Shown: in pieces, positions 18,415-25,953 of the stretch | How the letters are laid out: each line of letters starts with the position of its first letter | How positions within the stretch are numbered: position 1 is the stretch's first letter | Made by a program: the position numbers and the translations under genes | The notes under the pieces: generated by a model | Databases searched by the model: none | The model's input: the letters and a program-made list of their open reading frames with translations, nothing else | Told to the model about the DNA's origin: nothing | DNA from: Nocardioides eburneiflavus | GTDB lineage: Bacteria; Actinomycetota; Actinomycetes; Propionibacteriales; Nocardioidaceae | Direction of reading: 5' to 3' | Assembly (NCBI RefSeq): GCF_004785795.1 | Contig: NZ_SRRO01000001.1 | Span: 1,178,001 to 1,242,000 of the forward strand | DNA length: 64,000 nt

Positions 18415-18990
18415 GTGCTGCTCTCTGATCGCGACATCACCGCTGAGATCGACGCCGGTCGGATCGCCCTCGACCCGTGGGACCCCGCCATGATGCAGCC
18501 GTCCAGCGTCGACGTACGCCTCGACCGGTTCTTCCGCGTCTTCGAGAACCACCGCTACCCCCACATCGACCCCGCGGCCGACCAGTCCGAGCTGACCCGG
18601 GAGGTCGAGCCGGAGGGCGACGAGCCGTTCATCCTCCACCCGGGGGAGTTCGTCCTCGGGTCGACGTACGAGGTGGTCTCGCTGCCCGACGACGTCGCGG
18701 CCCGGGTCGAGGGGAAGTCGTCGCTGGGGCGCCTCGGCCTGCTGACCCACGCGACGGCCGGCTTCGTCGACCCCGGGTTCTCCGGCCACGTCACGCTCGA
18801 GCTCGCCAACGTCGCGACGCTGCCGATCAAGCTCTACCCCGGCATGAAGATCGGCCAGTTCTGCTTCTTCCGGCTCTCGTCGCCGAGCGAGCACCCCTAC
18901 GGCTCCGAGAAGTACGGCTCGCGCTACCAGGGCCAGCGCGGGCCGACGCCGAGCCGGTCGTTCCAGGGCTTCCACCGCACGCAGATCTGA
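18415..18990 (+). CDS. dcd: dCTP deaminase
   Basis: A 191-residue deaminase that converts dCTP to dUTP (in mycobacteria the related enzyme goes on to dUMP), supplying the dTMP pathway. The GTG start gives MLLSDRDI, the normal N-terminus and exact family length. Conserved pieces: [45 protein letters not shown], whose Ser, Arg and Glu are catalytic, and the C-terminal [17 protein letters not shown]. Monocistronic. Whether it is bifunctional (Dcd-Dut) is not decided by the sequence read here. Confidence 0.95.
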   Translation: MLLSDRDITAEIDAGRIALDPWDPAMMQPSSVDVRLDRFFRVFENHRYPHIDPAADQSELTREVEPEGDEPFILHPGEFVLGSTYEVVSLPDDVAARVEGKSSLGRLGLLTHATAGFVDPGFSGHVTLELANVATLPIKLYPGMKIGQFCFFRLSSPSEHPYGSEKYGSRYQGQRGPTPSRSFQGFHRTQI

Positions 18991-19054
18991 GGCCCGCTCG
19001 TCCCACTCTGCGGATTAGGTCACACCCCCGTGACGTAATTGGGGTGATGTGTGG

Positions 19055-19083
19055 TTAGGCTTCCCTAAGTTAGCCTGACCTTG
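19055..19083 (+). promoter_or_regulatory. IdeR/DmdR-type iron box
   Basis: CTAAGTTAGCCTGACCT (19065-19081) matches the IdeR/DmdR consensus TTAGGTTAGSCTAACCTAA at about 14 of 19 positions; a partly overlapping TTAGG-CTTC-CCTAA half-palindrome sits at 19055-19068. It ends 24 bases before the start of the siderophore-binding protein gene, so iron-loaded repressor should block the uptake operon. Confidence 0.75.
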
Positions 19084-19106
19084 CCACTGCCTGACGGAGT
19101 TGTCTG

Positions 19107-20159
19107 ATGAAGCGAACCCTCGCCGCGCCCACCGGAGTGAAGGTGGCCGCGGCCACCCTCCTGGTCGCCGCCCTGACCGCCTGCAGCACCGGGTCCACCA
19201 CCAGCAGCGGCGCCGACGCCGCGGCGGAGCCCACGTCGACCACGAGCGTCGACCCCGACGCCTTCCCCGTGACGATCGAGCACGCCCTCGGTGAGACCAC
19301 CGTCGAGTCCGAGCCGACGCGGGTCGCCACCCTCGGCTGGACCGACCACGACCACGCGCTCGCACTGGGCGTCGTCCCCGTCGGCGCCACCAAGATCACC
19401 TGGGGCGGCAACGAGGGAGGGTCCACCGACTGGTTCGACGCCGCCGTCGAGGAGGCCGGCGCCGAGGCGCCCGTGCGCTACGACGACGCCGACGGCGCCC
19501 CGATCGACGAGGTCGCCGAGCTCGCGCCCGACCTGATCCTGGCGACCAACTCCGGCATCACCGAGGACGAGTACGCCAAGCTCTCCAAGATCGCGCCGGT
19601 CGTGGCCTACCCCGAGGCGCCCTGGACGACCAGCTGGCAGACCTCGCTCGAGATGGTCGGCCAGGCGCTGGGACGTACGGCCCTCGCCGACGAGGTGGCC
19701 GCCGACACCGAGGCGACCATCGCCGACGCGGCGGAGGCGAACCCCGAGCTGCAGGGCGCCGAGCTGATCTACGGCTACCTCGCCGCCACCGACCTCTCGA
19801 CGGTCGGCATGTACGCCCCGGAGGACCCGCGGGTGTCGATCCTGCGTGACTTCGGGATGGTCGACGCCCCGGCCGTGGCCGAGGCCATCAAGCCGGGCGA
19901 GTTCTACGGCACCGTGTCGGCCGAGCAGGCGTCCGAGCTCGACTCCGACGTGTTCGTCACCTGGGTCGAGTCGCCCGACGACGTCGAGACCATCCAGCAG
20001 GACAAGCTGCTCGGCCAGATCCCCGCGATCGCCGACGGCCACTGGTACGCCGAGTCGGACAAGCAGGACGCGATGGCGTCCACCAACCCGACGCCGCTGT
20101 CCATCCCGGTCATCGTCTCCGACTTCCTGCCGTCCGTGGTCGAGGCCATCGAGGGCTGA
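19107..20159 (+). CDS. Iron-siderophore ABC transporter substrate-binding lipoprotein
   Basis: A 350-residue lipoprotein of the FecB/FepB family. Signal sequence with lipobox ALTAC (Cys26), then an acidic spacer and a class III binding fold: RVATLGWTDHDHALALGVVPVG, DEVAELAPDLILATNSGITEDEYAKLSKIAPVVAY and a long inter-lobe helix. It captures ferric siderophore outside the membrane and delivers it to the permeases encoded next. GGAG lies 8 bases before the ATG and an iron box further upstream. First gene of a five-gene operon; its stop overlaps the next ATG by 1 base. Confidence 0.93.
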   Translation: MKRTLAAPTGVKVAAATLLVAALTACSTGSTTSSGADAAAEPTSTTSVDPDAFPVTIEHALGETTVESEPTRVATLGWTDHDHALALGVVPVGATKITWGGNEGGSTDWFDAAVEEAGAEAPVRYDDADGAPIDEVAELAPDLILATNSGITEDEYAKLSKIAPVVAYPEAPWTTSWQTSLEMVGQALGRTALADEVAADTEATIADAAEANPELQGAELIYGYLAATDLSTVGMYAPEDPRVSILRDFGMVDAPAVAEAIKPGEFYGTVSAEQASELDSDVFVTWVESPDDVETIQQDKLLGQIPAIADGHWYAESDKQDAMASTNPTPLSIPVIVSDFLPSVVEAIEG

Positions 20160-21193
20160 TGACCGCCCTCGTCCCGACGCGGGAGGACGTCCTCAGGCCC
20201 CCGGGGGGAGGCCGCGGGCGTCGTCCCGCCCTGCCGGTCAGCGTCGCGATCTCGGTCGTGGCGCTGGCCGGCGCCGGCGTGCTCTCCCTCGTGGTGGGGG
20301 CGCGCGCCGTGCCGCTCGAGGCCGTGTGGGACACCGGCCACCCGCTGCACGCGATCGTCGAGGCGCGCCTCGACCGCACCCTGCTCGGCCTCGCCGTCGG
20401 TGCCGCGCTCGGCCTCGCGGGGGCGCTGATGCAGGGGCTGACCCGCAACCCGCTGGCCGACCCCGGCATCCTGGGCGTCAACGCCGGGGCGACCTTCGCG
20501 ATGGTCGTCGGGATGACGACGTTCGGCCTCACCGGGATGGTCGCCTACCTGCCGCTCGCCTTCGTGGGCGCCGCCGTGGCCGCGGCGGCCGTGCACGGCA
20601 TCGCCTCCCTGGGACGCGACGGCGCCACCCCCATGAAGCTCGCGATCACCGGTGCCGCGCTCAGCGCTGGGCTGGCCAGCTGGACCACCGGCCTGCTGCT
20701 CGCCGACCGCAAGACCATGGAGTCCTTCCGCTTCTGGCAGGTCGGCACCGTCGGCGGACGCGGACCCGACGTCCTCCTCACGGGCCTGCCCCTCCTGCTC
20801 GTCGGCGCGCTGCTGGCCCTGGCCGGTGCGCGCCTGCTCGACACGCTCGCCCTCGGCGACGACCTCGCCCGCGGGCTCGGGCGCCACACGACGCGGGACC
20901 GCCTCGTCGTCGCCCTCGCGATCGTCCTGCTCGCCGGCACGGCGACCGCGCTGGCCGGACCGATCGCCTTCGTCGGCCTCGTCGTGCCCCACGTCGTACG
21001 CACCCTCGTCGGTCCCGACCACCGGCGCGTCCTGCCCTTCTCGCTGGTCGGCGGAGCGGTGCTCGTCGTGGTCGCCGACACCGTCGGTCGGATCGTGCTG
21101 CCGCCCTCGGAGGTGCAGGTCGGCATCATGGCCGCCGTCGTCGGCGTGCCCTTCTTCATCGCCCTCATCCGCCGCACGGGGAGGGCGTTGTGA
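20159..21193 (+). CDS. FecCD-family iron-siderophore permease (first subunit)
   Basis: A 344-residue polytopic membrane protein with about nine to ten helices after a short arginine-rich cytoplasmic start. Family signatures include LDRTLLGLAVGAALGLAGALMQGLTRNPLADPGILGVNAGA near 75-115 (split by one membrane span) and GPIAFVGLVVPHVVRTLVGPDHRRVLP near 255-285, the cytoplasmic loop that docks on the ATPase. It pairs with the second permease to form the channel. Overlaps the next gene by 4 bases (GTGA). Confidence 0.93.
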   Translation: MTALVPTREDVLRPPGGGRGRRPALPVSVAISVVALAGAGVLSLVVGARAVPLEAVWDTGHPLHAIVEARLDRTLLGLAVGAALGLAGALMQGLTRNPLADPGILGVNAGATFAMVVGMTTFGLTGMVAYLPLAFVGAAVAAAAVHGIASLGRDGATPMKLAITGAALSAGLASWTTGLLLADRKTMESFRFWQVGTVGGRGPDVLLTGLPLLLVGALLALAGARLLDTLALGDDLARGLGRHTTRDRLVVALAIVLLAGTATALAGPIAFVGLVVPHVVRTLVGPDHRRVLPFSLVGGAVLVVVADTVGRIVLPPSEVQVGIMAAVVGVPFFIALIRRTGRAL

Positions 21194-22254
21194 CCGTGAC
21201 CCTCGCCCGACCCACCACCGCCACGCGACCGGACACCGGCGCGGCCGAGACCGTACGCCGGGCCCGCCGCGGACCCCGCCGCCACCACCGGCGCCTGGTG
21301 GCGGGGCTCGTGCTCGTCCTGGTCGGGGCATTCGCCGCGCGGGTGCTGCTCGGCGACTACACCGTCACCGTCCCCGACTTCCTGCGCATCCTCGGCGGCG
21401 CGCAGATCCCCGGCGCGTCCTACATCGTGATGGAGTCCAAGCTCCCGCGGGCCGTGCTCGCCGTGCTCGTCGGCATCGCCTTCGGCGTGGGCGGGGCGAT
21501 CTTCCAGACCACCCTGCGCAACCCCCTCGCGAGCCCCGACATCATCGGTGTCAGCCTCGGCGCCAGCGCCGCCGCGGTGTCGGCCATCGCACTCGCCGGG
21601 TGGTCCGGCTGGCCGGTCTCCGCCGCCGCGGTCCTCGGCGCCCTCGCGGTCGCCGTCGCCGTGCGGGCCGTCGCCGGTGACCACGGCGGCTTCCGGCTCG
21701 TCCTGGCCGGCATCGGCCTCGCCGCGGCGATGCAGTCGGTCATCCAGTACGTCTTCACCCGCGTCGACGAGTACGACGTGCAGCTGGTGCTGCGCTGGCT
21801 CACGGGCAGCGTCAACGGCGTGGCCTGGCAGAGCATCGCGCTGCTCGCCGTCGCCCTGGCGGTGCTGCTTCCCGCCACCGCGTGGGCCGCCCGGTCGCTG
21901 CGTGCGACCGAGCTCGGCGACGACACCGCTGCCGGTCTCGGCGTCGGACGGCACCGCACCGACGTGCTGATGCTCCTCGGGGTGCTGCTCGTCGCGGTCG
22001 GGGTCGCGGCGGCGGGGCCGGTCGCGTTCGTCGCGTTCTTGTCGGGCCCGATCGCGCGGGCGCTCAACCGCGGCCGCACCACGCTCCTCGCCGCCGGCCT
22101 CGTCGGGGCCGTGATCGTGCTGGCCGGCGACTACGCCGGCGCGTACGCGTTCGACGACCTCAACCTGCCCGTCGGTGTCGTGACCGGCGCCTTCGGCGCA
22201 CCGTTCCTGCTCTGGCTGCTCGCCCGCGGCCGCACCGGAAGGAGGGCGGGATGA
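21190..22254 (+). CDS. FecCD-family iron-siderophore permease (second subunit)
   Basis: A 354-residue permease starting with GTG at the GTGA overlap. An arginine-rich cytoplasmic leader (about 1-35, [13 protein letters not shown]) precedes the first helix. It has the FecCD core: SKLPRAVLAVLVGIAFGVGGAIFQTTLRNPLASPDIIG and the docking loop GPVAFVAFLSGPIARALNRGR. Forms the heterodimeric transmembrane channel with the preceding subunit. Its stop overlaps the ATPase gene start (ATGA). Confidence 0.93.
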   Translation: MTVTLARPTTATRPDTGAAETVRRARRGPRRHHRRLVAGLVLVLVGAFAARVLLGDYTVTVPDFLRILGGAQIPGASYIVMESKLPRAVLAVLVGIAFGVGGAIFQTTLRNPLASPDIIGVSLGASAAAVSAIALAGWSGWPVSAAAVLGALAVAVAVRAVAGDHGGFRLVLAGIGLAAAMQSVIQYVFTRVDEYDVQLVLRWLTGSVNGVAWQSIALLAVALAVLLPATAWAARSLRATELGDDTAAGLGVGRHRTDVLMLLGVLLVAVGVAAAGPVAFVAFLSGPIARALNRGRTTLLAAGLVGAVIVLAGDYAGAYAFDDLNLPVGVVTGAFGAPFLLWLLARGRTGRRAG

Positions 22255-23129
22255 CCGCCACCCCCACTGCAGCCCCCACTGAGGCCGCCCCGTGCGCCCG
22301 GCTGGAGGCGAGCGACCTGACGCTCGCGTACGCCGACACCGCCGTCGTGACCGACCTCGACCTGGCCGTCCCCCACGGCCGGGTCACCGTCATCGTCGGT
22401 GCCAACGCCTGCGGCAAGTCGACCTTGCTGCGCGGGCTCGCGCGGCTCATGCGACCCCGGTCGGGCTCGGTGCTGCTCGACGGTGACGCGATCCACCGGC
22501 TGCCCACCCGGCAGGTCGCCCGCACGCTCGGTCTGCTCCCGCAGAACCCGGTTGCCCCCGAGGGCGTGACGGTCGCCGACCTGGTCGGCCGCGGGCGCCA
22601 CCCCCACCACGGCCCCTTCGGTCGGTGGACCAGTGCCGACGACGAGGCCGTCGCCGAGGCGCTGGTGCTCACCGACACGCTCGAGCTCGCCGACCGGGTC
22701 GTCGACGAGCTGTCTGGCGGGCAGCGCCAGCGGGTGTGGATCGCGATGGCGCTCGCGCAGGGCACCGACCTGCTGCTGCTCGACGAGCCGACGACCTACC
22801 TCGACGTCGCCCACCAGGTCGAGATGCTCGACCTGCTGGCCGACCTCAACGCCCGCCGGGGCACCACGGTCGTGATGGTGCTCCACGACCTCAACCTGTC
22901 CGCGCGCTATGCCGACCACCTCGTCGCGCTCCACACCGGCCGCATCGTCGCGGAGGGCACGCCTCGCGAGGTCGTCACCGAGGACGTCGTGCGCACGGTC
23001 TTCGGCCTCGAGAGCCGGGTGATCGACGACCCGGTGTCGCACACCCCGCTCGTCGTGCCGGTCGGACGGCACCGACCGCGCACCAGTCTGCCCAGCACGC
23101 CCAGCCACTCCAGCCAGGAGCACCGATGA
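22251..23129 (+). CDS. Iron-siderophore ABC transporter ATP-binding protein
   Basis: A 292-residue FepC/FecE-type ATPase. Walker A VGANACGKSTLLRGL near 52 (a Cys replaces the usual Gly/Ser before GKS, still acceptable), Q-loop LLPQNPVAPEGVTV, signature ELSGGQRQRVWIAMAL, Walker B DLLLLDEPTTYLDV and switch His in VLHDLNLSARY, all in the order typical of siderophore importers. Residues 1-15 are an Ala/Thr/Pro leader. Powers import through the two upstream permeases; ATGA overlaps on both sides show tight translational coupling. Confidence 0.94.
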   Translation: MTATPTAAPTEAAPCARLEASDLTLAYADTAVVTDLDLAVPHGRVTVIVGANACGKSTLLRGLARLMRPRSGSVLLDGDAIHRLPTRQVARTLGLLPQNPVAPEGVTVADLVGRGRHPHHGPFGRWTSADDEAVAEALVLTDTLELADRVVDELSGGQRQRVWIAMALAQGTDLLLLDEPTTYLDVAHQVEMLDLLADLNARRGTTVVMVLHDLNLSARYADHLVALHTGRIVAEGTPREVVTEDVVRTVFGLESRVIDDPVSHTPLVVPVGRHRPRTSLPSTPSHSSQEHR

Positions 23130-24091
23130 CCGTGACCGCCAGCTCGAACCAGAGTGTCCTGCCCATGCTCTTCGCCGAGGTCGAGGTGGTGTCCGTCGAA
23201 CGGCTCACCCCGACCTTCGTGCGGGTCGTGCTCGGCAGTCCCGAGCTCGCCGACTTCGGTGTCGACGGCGCGCGCTGGGACCAGCGCATCAAGCTGGTCT
23301 TCCCCGACCCCGAGACCGGCGGCATCACCTCGACCGAGGGCGCCGACGACACGTGGTTCTCGACCTGGATGCAACGTTCCGCGGCCGAGCGCGGGCACAT
23401 GCGGACGTACACGATCCGCGACGTGCGCGGCTCGGGGGCGCAGACCACCCTCGTCGTCGACATGGTGCTCCACCTCGAGGGCGACCTCGTCGGCCCGGGC
23501 TCGACCTGGGCCTCGCAGGCCGCGGCGGGGGACCGCATCGTGCTGCTGGCACCGCGGCAGGGGTTCCCCTACGGCGGGATCGAGTTCACTCCCTTCCCGG
23601 GGGCGGACCTGCTGCTCGTCGGCGACGAGACGGCGGTGCCGGCGATCTGCACGGTGCTCGAGCAGCTGCCCGAGGACGCCGTCGGCACGGCGTTCCTCGA
23701 GGTGCCGGTCGCGGCTGACGTCCAGGCCGTACGCCGTCCCGCGGGCGTCGAGGTCGTGTGGCTGGCCCGCGAGGGCGAGGACCTCGGCGTCCGCCTGCAC
23801 GACGCGGTGGTGGAGCACCTCGGCCCACTCTCGATCAGCTCGGCGGGCGCCCGGGCCGAGGTCGCGCCCGACGAGGTCGACCCGGACCTCTGGGAGACGC
23901 CGTTCTACTCCTCCTCCGGTGAGGAGGTCCCCGGCGACGTGCTCGGGGTGGGTGGGACCTGCGCCTGGATCGCCGGCGAGTCGAAGGTCGTCACCGGCCT
24001 GCGCCGGCACCTGGTCAAGGAGCTCGGCTTCGACCGCAGCCGGGTCGCCTTCATGGGCTACTGGCGTCGCGGCGTGGCGATGAAGTCCTGA
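23126..24091 (+). CDS. Siderophore-interacting protein (NAD(P)H ferric-siderophore reductase)
   Basis: A 321-residue cytoplasmic flavoprotein of the SIP/ViuB family. The FAD-binding domain has RTYTIRDVRG (the R-x-Y-[ST] flavin motif) and PGSTWASQAAAGDRI; the C-terminal SIP domain covers LLVGDETAVPAICTVLEQL and CAWIAGESKVVTGLRRHLVKELG with the closing MGYWRRGVA. It releases iron by reducing imported Fe(III)-siderophore. About 60 residues longer than the shortest members because of an insert near 230-275. Last gene of the iron operon. Confidence 0.93.
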   Translation: MTVTASSNQSVLPMLFAEVEVVSVERLTPTFVRVVLGSPELADFGVDGARWDQRIKLVFPDPETGGITSTEGADDTWFSTWMQRSAAERGHMRTYTIRDVRGSGAQTTLVVDMVLHLEGDLVGPGSTWASQAAAGDRIVLLAPRQGFPYGGIEFTPFPGADLLLVGDETAVPAICTVLEQLPEDAVGTAFLEVPVAADVQAVRRPAGVEVVWLAREGEDLGVRLHDAVVEHLGPLSISSAGARAEVAPDEVDPDLWETPFYSSSGEEVPGDVLGVGGTCAWIAGESKVVTGLRRHLVKELGFDRSRVAFMGYWRRGVAMKS

Positions 24092-24119
24092 GCCGCCGGC
24101 GTCGGAGGGGCCGGCCGCC

Positions 24120-24137
24120 CCACCCGTTGCCGGGTGG
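24120..24137. terminator. Bidirectional hairpin between iron operon and micro-protein gene
   Basis: CCACCCG pairs perfectly with CGGGTGG around TTGC. It abuts the stop codon of the minus-strand micro-gene and lies 29 bases past the SIP stop, so it can serve both convergent transcripts. Confidence 0.55.
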
Positions 24138-24230
24138 TCAGCGGCGCTTCGGGGCGCGCGGGGAGTAGCGCACGCGCTCGGCGATGCGATGACGGGCGAT
24201 CAGCTCGATGTCGGTGAACGAGTCGTACAT
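24138..24230 (-). CDS. 30-residue micro-protein
   Basis: A short ORF starting MYDSFTDIELIARHRI, followed by a basic end (SPRAPKRR). The support is the translation signal: AAAGGAG sits 8 bases before the ATG, stronger than at most genes nearby, and the ORF follows the DUF4097 gene by 34 bases in the same direction. The second micro-protein in this window (60376-60492) has the same plan, a D-S-F start, an E-(L)-I-A-x-R helix with R-I, and a basic tail. Amphipathic helix plus positive tail suggests a peptide that binds nucleic acid, membrane or a partner. Function unknown. Confidence 0.6.
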   Translation of the reverse strand: MYDSFTDIELIARHRIAERVRYSPRAPKRR

Positions 24231-24264
24231 GGTCGTGCTCCTTTCCTTCTGGTGGGGGTCCGGT

Positions 24265-25113
24265 TCAGCTCTGGTGGAGGGTGACGTCGCCCGACGCCGT
24301 GGTGGCGCGCACCTCGAGGTAGGGCTGGTCGGGGGCGGGCTCGCCGGTGCCGGCGAGGGTGGAGGTGAGCCGGCCGCTGGCGGTGCGGACGTCGGTCCAC
24401 ACGGGCGTGCCGGCCACGACCCCGATGCGTACGTCGCCGCTCGCGGTCTTGGCGGTGATGCGACCGGCCGCCACCTCGTCGACCACGAGGTCGCCCGAGC
24501 CGGTGGTGAAGACCGCCTCGCTGCCCAGGGACAGCACCCGGGCGTCGCCCGAGCCGGTCTTGACCGCGAGGTCGTCGCGCGCGGCGTCGACGCGTACGTC
24601 CCCGCTGCCGGTGGTGACGACGAGGGCCGACTCGGCGCGGCGGACGACCACGTCGCCGGAGCCGGACTTGAGGTGCGCCTCGCCGACGAGGTGCTCGGCG
24701 ACCACGTCGCCGGACCCGGTCTGCACGACCGTGTCACCTTCGACGACGTCGAGGGTGACGTCGCCCGAGCCGCTGTCGACGCGGGTGTCGGCGAACCGGC
24801 CGTGGGCGGCGACGTCGCTGCTGCCGACCTTGGCGTGGAGGGCGCTGGCGACGGGCACCTCGACGACGATCTCTGCGCGGGGGTCCTTGCCGAGGAAGCC
24901 GCCGGAGCGGGGCGGGGCGATGATCGCGATCCGACGGTCACCTCTCTCTCCGGCGAGGTCGCGGACGTCGAACTCCTCGGCGCGGTCGCCGGTGATGCGG
25001 ACGGTGGTCTCGGTGGTGTCGGTGGCGGTGACGTCGACCAGGCCGCGGCCGTTCTCGACGTAGAGGTCGATCGGCTCGGGGGTGTCGAAACTGAGGTCGA
25101 GCTGGTTGCTCAT
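24265..25113 (-). CDS. DUF4097-family beta-helix protein
   Basis: A 282-residue protein built of repeated strands carrying the motif (T/S)GSGDV about every 18-20 residues (at least eight copies, for example DSGSGDVTLDV, QTGSGDVVAEH, TTGSGDVRVDA, KTGSGDARVLS), the signature of DUF4097 single-stranded right-handed beta-helix proteins. No signal peptide or lipobox, so cytoplasmic, which is less usual than the membrane-tethered DUF4097 proteins of Firmicutes. GGAG precedes the ATG. It lies in an operon between the ribbon-helix-helix gene and the micro-protein gene. Function of the family is not established; it may be a polymerising or scaffold surface. Confidence 0.85.
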   Translation of the reverse strand: MSNQLDLSFDTPEPIDLYVENGRGLVDVTATDTTETTVRITGDRAEEFDVRDLAGERGDRRIAIIAPPRSGGFLGKDPRAEIVVEVPVASALHAKVGSSDVAAHGRFADTRVDSGSGDVTLDVVEGDTVVQTGSGDVVAEHLVGEAHLKSGSGDVVVRRAESALVVTTGSGDVRVDAARDDLAVKTGSGDARVLSLGSEAVFTTGSGDLVVDEVAAGRITAKTASGDVRIGVVAGTPVWTDVRTASGRLTSTLAGTGEPAPDQPYLEVRATTASGDVTLHQS

Positions 25114-25196
25114 GGTGGTCTCCAGTCGGGTTCGGGGTGTGTTCGTCCGACGGGCCGGCCGGTGCCGGTCCGCTGCGCGTGGCGGGTGGGTGCGGG

Positions 25197-25745
25197 CTAC
25201 TGCCAGCCGGTCATCCGGCGGTTGTCCCGTCCCTGCTTGCGGTGGCCCGCGAACGGGTCGTAGCCGACGAAGGGGATGCTGCTCAGGTCGACGTCGATGT
25301 TGATCGCGTGCTCGTTGGTCGCCGCGCGGACCACGCCGACCATCCACGTGTTCAGGCTCTGGCCCGCGGCGGCGGCCCGCTCCTCGGCCCGGGCCTTCAC
25401 GGCCTCGGGGATGCGGAGGGTGATCCGGGCCAGGTCGCCGTCCTCGTCCTCGGGCGGCGCCGGGGGAGCGGGCGGCGGGGGCGGCGACGGGATCGCGGCG
25501 GGCGGGGCGACCTCGACGACGAAGTCGAGCTCGCGGCCGACCAGGCGTACGTCGACGCTGCCGTCGGGGAGCTCGGCGGTGATCTCGGCGGCCGCGTGGG
25601 AGATGGCCTCCATCAGCGCCAGTCGGGCGCTCGGGTCCAGGGCGTACGCCAGGCGCTCGGCCGCCTGCTTGAGCTCGTCGCTGCCCGCCTCGGCCGCGGC
25701 GACGAGGTCGCGGCGGAGGCTGTCGACGTACGGAGTGATGTCCAT
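25197..25745 (-). CDS. Ribbon-helix-helix (Arc/HicB-like) regulator with proline hinge
   Basis: A 182-residue protein. Residues 1-85 are helical (MDITPYVDSLRRDLVAAAE, LMEAISHAAAEITAEL); a Pro/Ala hinge of about 20 residues follows; then a ribbon-helix-helix domain ARITLRIPEAVKARAEERAAAAGQSLNTWMVGVVRAA (split here at the turn) near 107-143; and a basic Gly-rich tail (GHRKQGRDNRRMTGWQ). The ATG at 25745 is preferred over an in-frame GTG 9 bases upstream. First gene of the DUF4097 operon; phased TGAYRTCA repeats in front of it fit autorepression. It looks like an antitoxin half but no toxin gene is adjacent. Confidence 0.78.
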   Translation of the reverse strand: MDITPYVDSLRRDLVAAAEAGSDELKQAAERLAYALDPSARLALMEAISHAAAEITAELPDGSVDVRLVGRELDFVVEVAPPAAIPSPPPPPAPPAPPEDEDGDLARITLRIPEAVKARAEERAAAAGQSLNTWMVGVVRAATNEHAINIDVDLSSIPFVGYDPFAGHRKQGRDNRRMTGWQ

Positions 25746-25756
25746 GCGCACCACTC

Positions 25757-25797
25757 TGACATCATTATGACGTCACGTCAAGAGGGTAGTGATGTCA
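25757..25797. promoter_or_regulatory. Phased TGAYRTCA operator array before the RHH gene
   Basis: Three 8-base near-identical palindromic words occur: TGACATCA (25757), TGACGTCA (25768) and TGATGTCA (25790), spaced 11 and 22 bases, that is on one face of the helix. They begin 12 bases before the RHH start codon. RHH dimers bind such arrays cooperatively; autorepression is inferred. Confidence 0.55.
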
Positions 25798-25859
25798 TGT
25801 GGCGTCAGCGTGCAGTCAGGATGGTGCGGTCGGCGCGTGCCCTCCACACCCAGGTGCGG

Positions 25860-25918
25860 TAGTCCGCTGCGAAGAGCCGGTCCTGAGCAGGTGTCGGGCG
25901 GCTTTTCGCAGCGGACTA
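25860..25918. repeat. 59-bp palindromic repeat, copy 2
   Basis: Starts TAGTCCGCTGCGAA and ends TTCGCAGCGGACTA; 20-base arms with one wobble. It lies between the RHH gene promoter and the end of etfD and directly abuts the terminator hairpin at 25919. Confidence 0.85.
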
Positions 25919-25946
25919 TCGAGGGGGTGTGGAAGAACCCCCTCGA
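25919..25946 (-). terminator. Hairpin terminator after etfD
   Basis: Perfect 10-bp stem, TCGAGGGGGT with ACCCCCTCGA, and an 8-base loop, starting 8 bases past the etfD stop on the minus strand. Confidence 0.65.
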
Positions 25947-25953
25947 TCTGGCC

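Noticed and set aside
24304..25060. Regularly recurring GGTGGTGACG-like units considered as a DNA repeat array
   Set aside because: They encode the TGSGDV strands of a DUF4097 beta-helix; synonymous variation and codon phasing show protein-level repetition.
25197..25745. Calling the RHH gene a HicAB or other toxin-antitoxin pair
   Set aside because: No HicA-, RelE- or PIN-like gene lies next to it; the following gene is a beta-helix protein, so only the RHH domain itself is supported.
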